From Desulfosarcina sp. BuS5 (GTDB lineage Bacteria; Desulfobacterota; Desulfobacteria; Desulfobacterales; BuS5), in NCBI RefSeq assembly GCF_028752835.1, contig NZ_CP087952.1, forward strand, positions 2,089,041-2,153,040: 64,000 nt of DNA, read 5' to 3'. Below, piece after piece: positions 26,493-34,948 of the stretch (the stretch's first letter is position 1; each line of letters starts with the position of its first letter). Below the pieces are notes generated by a model that searched no databases, had not been told where the DNA came from, and saw only the letters and a program-made list of their open reading frames with translations. Both the position numbers and the translations under genes were made by a program.

Positions 26493-26733
26493 TCTAAAAG
26501 TTCCTTTTCGGTCCCTTTGCCGTTTTCAAGTTGGGCGATAGATTCAATCAAACGCCTGGTGTTTTTTGGTGACCTTAAGAGATAAGCCGTTTCTTCAAGG
26601 GCTTCATAGTCCTCAAGTGACATAATGACCACAGAGTTAGAGGTGTTACGATTACCGGCGCACGGTCTTTACATACTTTTTCCATTGTTTTTGCAAGGTC
26701 TTGCCTGGCGGCTGTATAGGTTATAGCTTCCAT
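26489..26733 (-). pseudogene. yefM: Frameshifted YefM antitoxin gene
   Basis: MEAITYTAARQDLAKTMEKV and APVIVT, then in another frame SNSVVIMSLEDYEALEETAY and ending EKELLE. One base is lost near 26645 (ACACCTCTAAC). Start ATG 26733 has GGGGGTG upstream. With yoeB it is a complete but dead toxin-antitoxin pair. Confidence 0.8.
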
Positions 26734-26778
26734 AAAGCACCCCCTGTACAGATTGTTGTACATATAAAAATGGTGTTG

Positions 26779-27032
26779 TCAAGCGCATATTTTATTGTAA
26801 CAGGCCACACACCTTGAAAAATCAATCCTTTCATTATGCAAATCAATACAACTGGCTTTGCATACTTTTTCACATGCCTTGCACTTGTGATACACTCTGA
26901 CGGATTTAATTTTATTTTAAATAGCGAATACCTGGATAAAAAACCTAAAAACGTCCCCACCGGACAAATGGTATTGCAATACAATCTGCCGCATTTCAGG
27001 CTCATAAATAAGATGAGTCCGAAAATTGCCAT
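26779..27032 (-). pseudogene. NapH-like 4Fe-4S membrane ferredoxin fragment
   Basis: KCGRLYCNTICPVGTFLGFL is the membrane-edge CxxxCP motif of NapH/RdxA-type ferredoxins. After a frameshift near 26907 the frame gives KCKACEKVC and CVACYN, the [4Fe-4S] motifs. It is cut at both ends: a stop precedes it, and the 3' end stops at 26779, 46 bases before the yefM gene start (26733). The coding frame extends slightly upstream to about 27068. Confidence 0.6.
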
Positions 27033-27117
27033 ACTGAAAATAAACGAAGTTCGTGTTTTTTTCCAATATCAATTAAGTGCTCTTTTTACTAAATCATTAT
27101 AGAAGAGCTTGCCCCTT

Positions 27118-28440
27118 CTACAAGTTCCCCACTGCTCGCTTTAAACGCAGGGTGGCAAGGACAAAATCGTAAACAGCATTATCATAATTACTATGACTTT
27201 TGGTTCGCAGGGTCTCTGCATCAAGGACTTCAGTGTTGGTCGACAAGCCTTCCTGATATCTGTCTTTGGCGACCCTGAGATTCTCTTCGGCTTGGGAGAG
27301 CGCCGCTTCCGTAACATTTGCACGTTCGCGGCTCTCCTCCACATCAAGCCATACCTTGCGCACCTGCAAGGCGATGATTGTTTTTAATTCCGCATAGTGT
27401 TCAAGCAAGGCTGCTGCTTTACATTTTAAAGCGCTGCTACGGTTCCTGGCGATGCCTCCATCAAAAATCTTCCATTTAACACCAAACATGGCTGACCAGG
27501 CCCCTTCCTCGGCATGGTATTCATTTTCATTAAAATTGTATCCCCCGCTGATTCCTATATATGGCCGGCATGATGCACGTTCCATAGCCGCCTTGTGTCG
27601 CAGTGCCTCTATCTGTTTATCAATACTTTTTAATTCCGAACGCTGTTGCAGTGCTTTTACAGTAAGATCAGCAAGACTCTCCGCGGGTCTGTCCGATTTC
27701 AAATCATCCAGCTCCACCTTTTGCTCAAGAGGACGAACAAGCAGCCTGTTATATCCTGCTTTAGCTATATCGAGGCGGTTCATGGCCTGTAGCTCATGCT
27801 GCCTTGCATCGGCCAGTGAAACTTTTGCAGCCAGCAAGTCGTTAGCCGCGACAAATCCCTGGGTAAATTTATTCTCTACATCTTCGGCATGTGAGAAAAG
27901 ATTTTTTACATGACTTTCAGCTACGGCAACGTCGCTGAAAGACCTTAAAACTGAAACATAGGCTTCGGCAACCTTCATTTTAAGATTTTGCACCATACTG
28001 GCTTGATTATTACGGGCTGCTTTAAGAGATGATTTAGTGGCATTTACACCATTTGTTATCATACCGCCAGTGTAAATGGGAAGTTCCATTACAGCCTGAT
28101 ACGAAAGGCTTTTATCCTCCATGACAGGCAGTTGAGCACCCATAAGATCCGGTGGCATCTCTTGACTGTTTATTATAAGGGATTGTTGATATTCCCGAAT
28201 AGTATAACCACTCCCAAGGTTGAGATTCGGCATGCGAGCCGCCCTGGCGGCCTTTAGAGAATAGGAAGCTGCGTTTATATCTTGGTATGTGGCCATCAGG
28301 CTGTGATTTGATTGCATCGCCGTTTGCCATGCTTGCTCTATATTTTCAGGGAAACAATGGCAGGGTATGCAAAAAAACAAAAATAGTATAACAGGCCCAA
28401 GGTGTAATCGGTTCAAATTATATTTCCTCTTTATTCGCAT
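27118..28440 (-). CDS. TolC-family outer membrane efflux protein
   Basis: 440 aa with an N-terminal signal sequence (GPVILFLFFCIPCHC). Two TolC repeats follow: the helical pair around AWQTAMQSNHSLMATYQDIN, and the second around RSELKSIDKQIEALRHKAAM, ending in the conserved AKDRYQEGLSTNTEVLDA. It forms the trimeric exit channel for the RND pump encoded just upstream, with which it overlaps by 23 bases, so coupled translation is likely. Confidence 0.9.
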   Translation of the reverse strand: MRIKRKYNLNRLHLGPVILFLFFCIPCHCFPENIEQAWQTAMQSNHSLMATYQDINAASYSLKAARAARMPNLNLGSGYTIREYQQSLIINSQEMPPDLMGAQLPVMEDKSLSYQAVMELPIYTGGMITNGVNATKSSLKAARNNQASMVQNLKMKVAEAYVSVLRSFSDVAVAESHVKNLFSHAEDVENKFTQGFVAANDLLAAKVSLADARQHELQAMNRLDIAKAGYNRLLVRPLEQKVELDDLKSDRPAESLADLTVKALQQRSELKSIDKQIEALRHKAAMERASCRPYIGISGGYNFNENEYHAEEGAWSAMFGVKWKIFDGGIARNRSSALKCKAAALLEHYAELKTIIALQVRKVWLDVEESRERANVTEAALSQAEENLRVAKDRYQEGLSTNTEVLDAETLRTKSHSNYDNAVYDFVLATLRLKRAVGNL

Positions 28441-31400
28441 AATCTTTAAAACTCTTTGTTTTAAAAAGTAGATAGATTAATACCGGTATGGTCGCTATCG
28501 TAAGGATTGTGGAGGCAATGGTGCCGAAAATAAGTGTAATTGCAAGCCCTCCAAAAACAGGATCCGTCAGCATAATGGCAATTCCAAGGACTACCGCCAA
28601 AGCGGTAAGAAAAATGGGGCGAAGACGAATAGCACATGCTTCACAAACAGCATCATGCAAAGGAAGTCCCATTTTTAAATAATCAATTACAAAATCGATC
28701 AGCAGGAGTGAATTACGTACAACAACACCTGCCAGAGCTATGGCGCCAATCATGGAAGCTCCGGTAAACTGCTGTCCCATAAGCCAGTGCCCTGGAAAAA
28801 TACCTGCTATACCAAGTGGTACGGCAGCCATCGCAACAATGGGCAGGGTAAAAGATTTATAATAACCTACCAACAGCAGGTAGATAAATAAAAGAGCTAC
28901 AGCCAAAGCAGCGGATAAATCTCTGAACATGTCAAGAGTCAAACGGATTTCACCATCCCATAAAAGCTTGTACCCGTCTATTGTATCAGGCACAACTGAT
29001 TGCAGTCTGAGGTTTGCTGTTGATAACCTCGAACCATTTTCGATCTCCAGGCGATCAAGCCTTTTATCAAGATCCAGAACAGCATAAACAGGAGCTGTTC
29101 CGGCCAACTCTGCTCCAACATAGACAACCTGTTCATTATCTTTATGAAATATTGGTCTGTCCCGTCTGGATATGATGACTTTAGTCAATTCTGACAGAGG
29201 AATCATTTTTCCATCTTTATTTGTAAGAAAAATTTTGGCCAGCAAAACAGGATCTACCTGATATTTTCGGGGAACATGAAGCTTGATAGGGACTAAATTT
29301 TTTTCACCAGACATATGAACCCTGCCAAGGAGTTCTCCATCTATCAACCTGCGCAACGCATTTCCCACCTGGGCGGTGTTTATTCCTGATAAGGCAGATT
29401 TTTCCTTATCTATGACCACCCTGTATTGAGGCACATCCTCAATCTCTGAGTCATGTACTTCCACAATATCATAGGTTTTGCGGAACTCTTCTTTCACCTG
29501 CCCGGCAAGCTTACGTAACACATCGGAATCGGAGCCGTATATTTCTGCCAGAACCATTGCCTTTACCGGGGGCCCCGCTGGATCTTCAACCAGTTGAACT
29601 ACGCTTTCCGGATATTTTTTTTGCAGGTTTTCAATTAATGGACGCAGATCCCGGACAATTTTTATTGAAGTTTTATGCCTTTTGATTTTATTAATTAGAT
29701 TGACCCTGATCTCAGCAATATGCGGTCCCTTTTTATTACCTGTACCACGAAACAGGCCGGTAAAGTCTACAACACCCGACATTCCGATATATGTCTGATA
29801 ATTCATTATATATTTGTTGGTTCGAAGCAGTTCCCCGATCTCTCTTGACAGCCGGTCTGTAACTTCCACCGGTGTATATTCAGGCATATCTATAGTAATG
29901 TTGAAAGTATTCTTGTCATCTTTGGGAAGAAATATCAGGGAAACAGCTCCAGTGGAAAGGGCACCGCCAGGGCCTTGGGGCCTGACAAACTGCCAAACAG
30001 ACTGGAATATGGAGAATGTAATCAGGAGAATTACCACGATGAACAGGGAGATATACCGTTTTGGTCGATCAAGTATAAGCATAAGAAAACGTTTGTACGT
30101 ATCTTGTAAAACGTTTCTGCTATCATCTTTTTTATGTTTGGCCTTTGGCGCAAGCCACCTGTTTGAAGCCCATGGTATTACAATATAAGCCATCAGCAAA
30201 GAAATAAACATTGCCACCGGAACAGTGAATGCGATGGGATAAAAATATCTTCCGATCATACCTGTGACGACCATCAGTGACCACATAACCAGCATTATGG
30301 CAATAGTTGCCAAAATGGTTGGATTTCCTATTTCATTTGTAGCCAGCACCGCAGACAATCGTCTATCGCCACTATGGATATTCTCATAATGCCGGTGAAT
30401 ATTCTCAACAACCACAATAGCACCATCCACAAGCATACCCATAGAGAGTAATAATCCGAACAAAGTAAGCCTGTTAATGGTTGGACCGCAAAGAAAATTC
30501 ACACCAAAAGTCAGGCCTAAAACCAGGGGAATCATTGTGCTGATAAGAATGGCTTCCTTAATCCCGAGAAAAAAAGCTATAATCAGAAAAACCGAAAAGA
30601 TGGCGATCCCCAAATGCTCTATAAGCAGATTAACCGCAGCATTAGCCTTGTCGCCGTCATTTCTGGTGACAACAAGATTAATACCTTCCGGAACCAGATT
30701 TTTTCGCATCCTTTCAACCCGTTCAACTATATCCCGAGCAACTGTAACAGCGTTTGTATTTGGCTTTTTTGAAACCGCCAGGGTTACGGCAGCCATTTCA
30801 ATATCCCGGCTTTTGCCGAATCTGTTATCGGCCGGACCGAATGCAAACCTCGAAAGGATCTCCCGTTCCCTGGGCGGCCCGTCAATTACATCGGCCACAT
30901 CTTCCAGGTATATGGGACGTCCCTCATAAATCCCGACAACAAGACGGGCAACCTCATTCACAGACGTAAAGAATCCGTCCATGAATATTGAACGATTTTT
31001 ACCATTCTTTACCGTGGACCCCATAGGCCCGGCAAGATTACCGGACAGGAGCATGCTTCTAATCTGATCCAGGGTAACGCCGAAGGCCTGCAAACGTTCC
31101 GGATCCAGCTCCACCCGGATTTCCCGGTCAGCCCCGCCCTTGATATATGTAAGGGAGACCTCTTCTATACTGCGCAGACGCTCCATTATGCGGTCAGCCA
31201 GACGCTTGAGAGCATAATCATCATATTCTTCCGATGACAGGGTAAGCGTAACTATCGGCACATCATCAACATCTAAACTCTTTACAACCGGATCGCTTGC
31301 ATCCTTTGGAAGACGGGACCTGCTCCAGAATACTTTATCGTAAAGTTTGACCAGGGAGTCCTCCTTATCCTCACCCACATCAAACTGTACGGTAACCATT

Positions 31401-31687
31401 CCAAAGGAATTCATGGCCATACCATAGGTATGATCAACTCCGGGTATTTCGCTCAGAATACCTTCCAGGGGAGTTACTACCAGTTCTTCTACCTCTTTTG
31501 CTGATGCCCCAGGCATTGTCACAAAAACATCTGCGCCGGGCACGATTATTTGAGGATTTTCTTCCCTTGGAGTAAATTTAAGCGCAAAGGCTCCGATAAG
31601 GATGCAGGCAATTACAAATAAAATGGTAAGCTTGGAGACAACAAAGGTTTCAGCAATCCGGCCGGCTATATTCAGTCGATTATTCAT
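28418..31687 (-). CDS. RND efflux transporter, AcrB/HAE-1-like
   Basis: About 1089-aa inner-membrane pump, start chosen at ATG 31687, which overlaps the adaptor stop by 8 bases. Twelve membrane helices in two halves with large periplasmic loops. The proton-relay segment reads GMLVDGAIVVVENI where AcrB has a double Asp, so the second Asp is Gly here, as in many HAE variants. VTRNDGDKANAAVNLLIEHL and PLGIAGIFPGHWLMGQQ are typical. Expected export of hydrophobic compounds or solvents out of the periplasm. Substrate not predictable. Confidence 0.92.
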   Translation of the reverse strand: MNNRLNIAGRIAETFVVSKLTILFVIACILIGAFALKFTPREENPQIIVPGADVFVTMPGASAKEVEELVVTPLEGILSEIPGVDHTYGMAMNSFGMVTVQFDVGEDKEDSLVKLYDKVFWSRSRLPKDASDPVVKSLDVDDVPIVTLTLSSEEYDDYALKRLADRIMERLRSIEEVSLTYIKGGADREIRVELDPERLQAFGVTLDQIRSMLLSGNLAGPMGSTVKNGKNRSIFMDGFFTSVNEVARLVVGIYEGRPIYLEDVADVIDGPPREREILSRFAFGPADNRFGKSRDIEMAAVTLAVSKKPNTNAVTVARDIVERVERMRKNLVPEGINLVVTRNDGDKANAAVNLLIEHLGIAIFSVFLIIAFFLGIKEAILISTMIPLVLGLTFGVNFLCGPTINRLTLFGLLLSMGMLVDGAIVVVENIHRHYENIHSGDRRLSAVLATNEIGNPTILATIAIMLVMWSLMVVTGMIGRYFYPIAFTVPVAMFISLLMAYIVIPWASNRWLAPKAKHKKDDSRNVLQDTYKRFLMLILDRPKRYISLFIVVILLITFSIFQSVWQFVRPQGPGGALSTGAVSLIFLPKDDKNTFNITIDMPEYTPVEVTDRLSREIGELLRTNKYIMNYQTYIGMSGVVDFTGLFRGTGNKKGPHIAEIRVNLINKIKRHKTSIKIVRDLRPLIENLQKKYPESVVQLVEDPAGPPVKAMVLAEIYGSDSDVLRKLAGQVKEEFRKTYDIVEVHDSEIEDVPQYRVVIDKEKSALSGINTAQVGNALRRLIDGELLGRVHMSGEKNLVPIKLHVPRKYQVDPVLLAKIFLTNKDGKMIPLSELTKVIISRRDRPIFHKDNEQVVYVGAELAGTAPVYAVLDLDKRLDRLEIENGSRLSTANLRLQSVVPDTIDGYKLLWDGEIRLTLDMFRDLSAALAVALLFIYLLLVGYYKSFTLPIVAMAAVPLGIAGIFPGHWLMGQQFTGASMIGAIALAGVVVRNSLLLIDFVIDYLKMGLPLHDAVCEACAIRLRPIFLTALAVVLGIAIMLTDPVFGGLAITLIFGTIASTILTIATIPVLIYLLFKTKSFKDYANKEEI

Positions 31688-32792
31688 TGATTGCGATCCC
31701 TGAATTAATAAGATCGGGATTGACAAGGTCGTGGTTCCGCAAATCAGGCTGAGCAATAGCTACAATCCGTTCACCCGGGCGCAGGCCGGCCTTGACCTCC
31801 AGGTAGCCGTTCAACTGACGTGCTGTTCGCAGCCATCTGAAACTGATCCTGTTATCCCCGGCAAGCACAAAAACACCATCAAGGCCGCCGCGGCAGATCA
31901 GAGACTTTTTAGGAACAAGCATAACTTGTTCTTCACCTATTATAAAATGAACGCGTCCGAACATGCCCGGGAAAAGTCTCAGGGCTTCAGGAAGGGCGAT
32001 TTTGACCTGATAACGCCGGGTGACAGGATCACCGGAGGGGACTATCCGGATTACTGTTCCGGCCAAAGCATCATCGAGAGCGTCAATTATAACTTCGACC
32101 TTATCGCCTATATGGATATCCCCTACCCTGGCTTCAGCCACATAAGTTTCAAAGAGCAGCCCCCGGGCCGATTCCACGGTCAGGATCGGAGCGCCGGGAG
32201 TGGCAAGGTCGCCGTTCCTCTTTTGCCTTGCTATAACAACACCGTCCACCGGGCAGGTGATATTAATATAATTGCGTTGGGACAACGCGGTTTGAAAAGC
32301 CGCCTGGGCCTCATTGAGGCTGTCCCCGGCCATATCACGCTGCAATTTGGCTTTTCGCAAGGCATTATCCGAAGCGCTTCCGCGTTTGAAAAGCGCGGAA
32401 AAACGTTCCGCATCCGTTTTGGCATCCTCCAGGGCGGCTGCAGCTTTATCCACCGCGGCCTTCGCCTTTCGTATAGCGCCTTCAACGTCGGCGCTGTCCA
32501 GGGTCACCAGGAGCCGGCCTTTTTGCACGACCTCCCCTTCCCGGACTGTAATATTTTGAATAAATCCGCTAATGCGGGAAGCTATCTCAATGGAAATATC
32601 CGAAACTACCGAACCGGTGGTTGTGTAGGTAGAAGGTATCAGTTTGTTTCGCACCTCTATGACCGGCAGGGAATATGTTTTGGAAGGGGGCCTGGAATAG
32701 ACTGTATGATCATCGGAACAGCCCCCGGAAAATAAAATTGTAATAAAAAAAATAAAATATAAAAAGAAATCGGAATATTTTTTTATAATCAT
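31680..32792 (-). CDS. RND periplasmic adaptor (membrane fusion) lipoprotein
   Basis: 370 aa. The N-terminal hydrophobic segment ends in the lipobox FSGGC (Cys25), so it is a lipoprotein. It then has the barrel-sandwich halves (SGFIQNITVREGEVVQKGRL and INITCPVDGVVIARQKRNGD) flanking a helical hairpin, and a beta-barrel/MP domain at the C-terminus. It bridges the RND pump and TolC partner encoded downstream. First gene of the operon. No regulator gene lies beside it. Confidence 0.92.
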   Translation of the reverse strand: MIIKKYSDFFLYFIFFITILFSGGCSDDHTVYSRPPSKTYSLPVIEVRNKLIPSTYTTTGSVVSDISIEIASRISGFIQNITVREGEVVQKGRLLVTLDSADVEGAIRKAKAAVDKAAAALEDAKTDAERFSALFKRGSASDNALRKAKLQRDMAGDSLNEAQAAFQTALSQRNYINITCPVDGVVIARQKRNGDLATPGAPILTVESARGLLFETYVAEARVGDIHIGDKVEVIIDALDDALAGTVIRIVPSGDPVTRRYQVKIALPEALRLFPGMFGRVHFIIGEEQVMLVPKKSLICRGGLDGVFVLAGDNRISFRWLRTARQLNGYLEVKAGLRPGERIVAIAQPDLRNHDLVNPDLINSGIAINE

Positions 32793-32946
32793 AAATAGAT
32801 CTTATACCTTGAAACGGAAGTTATTGTATCCCCGTTCCTTTTATATGAAGTTTTAGGTTTTAAGTGTTAAAGGAACAACAGAACATTTTTAAGGAGATAA
32901 CTCCTGTTTAGTTTAACCAACAGCCTTCCATCTTCCATCTTCAATT

Positions 32947-33981
32947 CTATACATTGAAACGGAAGTTAATAATATCTCCATCCTTAACCGGATAGGTCTT
33001 GCCTTCCAGTCGTACAGTCCCTTTTTTTCTGGCTTCCTGGTATGTGCCGGCATCCATCAGGTCATCGTATGCGAGCACCTCCGCACGGATAAATCCTTTT
33101 TTGATATCGGAATGAATTACTTCCGCTGCATCGACTGCCGCAGTGCTGTGTTTGATGGTCCAGGCCCGGACCTCATCCTCTCCTACCGTAAAAAAGGATA
33201 TCAGACCAAGGAGTCTGTATGACTCCTCAATTACCCTGTTCATGGCCGAAACAGATATATTGAACTCCGAGAGGAATTCCGCTGCCTCTTCTTCCGACAT
33301 TTGGGCCAGTTCCTGCTCCAGTTTGCCCCGGATGACCATAAGGATGTCATTAATTTCATTACCGTCCGTTTCCGGCAATAAATCATTCTCATCATCATTA
33401 TTAAAGAGGATCAGCACAGGTTTGGCAGAGAGGAAGGCATATCCTCTCAAAGGCCGGGCCGCAGCAAGCTCGGACTTTTTTCTAATCGGCGTTTCGTTCT
33501 CAAGCATAACCAGGCATTCTTCAAGCAGGGGCAACTCTTCCTGATCTATATTTCTACCTCTCTGTTTGTCAAGCCGCAGCCGTTCCAGCCTTTTTTCCAC
33601 CACCATCAGATCGGCTATGATAAGTTCCTGGTCCAGAGCAAGAATATCCTTGTATGGGTCGGGTTTATCCGAACCGAAATTCTCATAATTTTTAACCACA
33701 TGAATCAAAGCGTCACAATCTCTTACCTTGACCCATTGATCCTGCTCTTTGCCGCTCTGCTTTTCCCGTTCCGGCATACCTGGCAGAAAATACTCGACCT
33801 GGGCGTAAATAGTCTTTTTCGGCTTGTACATGCCGCTTAAAATATCAACCCTGCTGTCAGGCACCTGCACTGTGCCGATCCGGCCCTCTTTTTTATGGGC
33901 GTCATCCTGAATATTCCTGGTTAATGCCTCGAATACAGTAGATTTCCCTGCTCCTGCCAGTCCAATAATACCAAGTTTCAT
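32947..33981 (-). CDS. YchF-like P-loop GTPase, divergent
   Basis: 344 aa, organised as YchF/OLA1: an N-terminal G domain (GLAGAGKSTVFEALT), a helical insertion (residues about 130-210), and the C-terminal TGS-like domain ending VKDGDIINFRFNV. It departs from canonical YchF in several places: GLAGAGKS replaces GLPNVGKS, the G3 DxxG is not visible (FLPGMPE), and G4 reads FNNDDEND. It is therefore a paralogue, probably with altered nucleotide specificity. It stands alone, 154 bases downstream of the start of the RND operon (both on the - strand). Confidence 0.75.
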   Translation of the reverse strand: MKLGIIGLAGAGKSTVFEALTRNIQDDAHKKEGRIGTVQVPDSRVDILSGMYKPKKTIYAQVEYFLPGMPEREKQSGKEQDQWVKVRDCDALIHVVKNYENFGSDKPDPYKDILALDQELIIADLMVVEKRLERLRLDKQRGRNIDQEELPLLEECLVMLENETPIRKKSELAAARPLRGYAFLSAKPVLILFNNDDENDLLPETDGNEINDILMVIRGKLEQELAQMSEEEAAEFLSEFNISVSAMNRVIEESYRLLGLISFFTVGEDEVRAWTIKHSTAAVDAAEVIHSDIKKGFIRAEVLAYDDLMDAGTYQEARKKGTVRLEGKTYPVKDGDIINFRFNV

Positions 33982-34371
33982 ATTTTTTCAAATCCTCTAT
34001 CTATTGCTTGAACTAAAACTATCTATCATGTTGATAAAACAACTATTCCAAGTTTTTTTTCTAAATGAAAATTTAAAGCTATTAGCTGTTAGGCGTTAAG
34101 TATGAGCTCTAAAAGTTGTATTTCTAGTAACCGTTCACGGTTATAGGTTCACAGTTAACGGTTGAAAAATACAGCGGGTTTCGGTGGATTCGCTTCGCTT
34201 AATCCACCCTACAAACTTACGTTGCTCTTGAACCGTAGGGTGGATTAAGGAGCGTAAGCGACGAATCCACCAAAGTAGCTGTCCCGCCTTACGTTGATGG
34301 CCTGAGATTCAATTTATAAACAGGAAATTATGCCGCTTGTAACCGTGAACGGTTACTTTTATTTTAACACT
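33982..34371. repeat. Repeat-rich intergenic region with 98-base inverted repeat
   Basis: No gene. GGTGGATTCGCTTCGCTTAA at 34181-34200 and its near complement GTGGATTAAGGAGCGTAAGCGACGA (34240 on) form the arms of an inverted repeat spanning 34178-34275. Another palindrome, GTAACCGTGAACGGTTAC (34339-34356), echoes GTAACCGTTCACGGTTA at 34129-34145. Confidence 0.5.
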
Positions 34372-34475
34372 TATAGATTTTCAGATAATTAATTGCACAA
34401 GGCCAGAGGGAGGAAGGCGTATTGTAATACTCCGACGACCGATAACGCAGTGAAATTATTTATGTGGAAATCTAT
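34372..34475. repeat. MITE-like element, copy A
   Basis: About 104 bp with imperfect terminal arms TATAGATTTTCAGATAATTA and TAATTATTTATG-type complement at the right end. The core CCGACGACCGATAACGCAGT is shared with copies B (55528) and C (59889). No coding potential. Confidence 0.65.
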
Positions 34476-34552
34476 AAAACCTAAAATTTTACTTAAACAC
34501 ACATACAATAACATCTTGTTTTATTTTGATTAATGGAGTTTTCATTCAAGCA

Positions 34553-34948
34553 CTATCTGCACAGCTTCTGAACAAATGCCACAACATCTTCCATTATAGT
34601 TCCATATCCGAACACCCCTTTGACTCCTATTTCCAGTAAGGCGGGGATATTATCTTTCGGAATAACCCCGCCCACGACAACAGGGATATTTTCAAGCTGC
34701 CGCGTATGCATCAAATCTATCATCATCGGTACCAGGGTCAAATGTTCGCCACTGTGACAGCTTACCCCTATAAGATCAGCATCTTCCTGCACAGCAGTAT
34801 CGATGATACTTTCAGGTGTTTGAAAACTGCCCAGATAGATAACTTCCATACCTGCGTTTCTGAGTACGGATGCCACCAGTTTGGCGCCCCTTTCATGGGA
34901 ATCAAGGCCTATTTTAGTAATAACAGCTTTTATTTTTCCGGCTGTCAT
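34553..34948 (-). CDS. B12-binding small subunit of acyl-CoA mutase
   Basis: About 131 aa from ATG 34948 (MTAGKIKAVITKIGLDSHER), the usual start of this family. The cobalamin signature DSHERGA (DxHxxG) and the later GVSCHSGEH and VVGGVIP are intact. It binds the adenosylcobalamin tail of the mutase. The start overlaps the large-subunit stop by one base (TAATG), so the two subunits are translationally coupled. Separate subunits are the layout of isobutyryl/2-hydroxyisobutyryl-CoA mutases rather than most methylmalonyl-CoA mutases. Confidence 0.9.
   Translation of the reverse strand: MTAGKIKAVITKIGLDSHERGAKLVASVLRNAGMEVIYLGSFQTPESIIDTAVQEDADLIGVSCHSGEHLTLVPMMIDLMHTRQLENIPVVVGGVIPKDNIPALLEIGVKGVFGYGTIMEDVVAFVQKLCR

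Noticed and set aside
31731-32735. 334-codon open frame on the + strand opposite the RND adaptor
   Set aside because: It is an antisense shadow: the - strand frame has a full adaptor domain order and lipobox, and the + frame shows no family motif.
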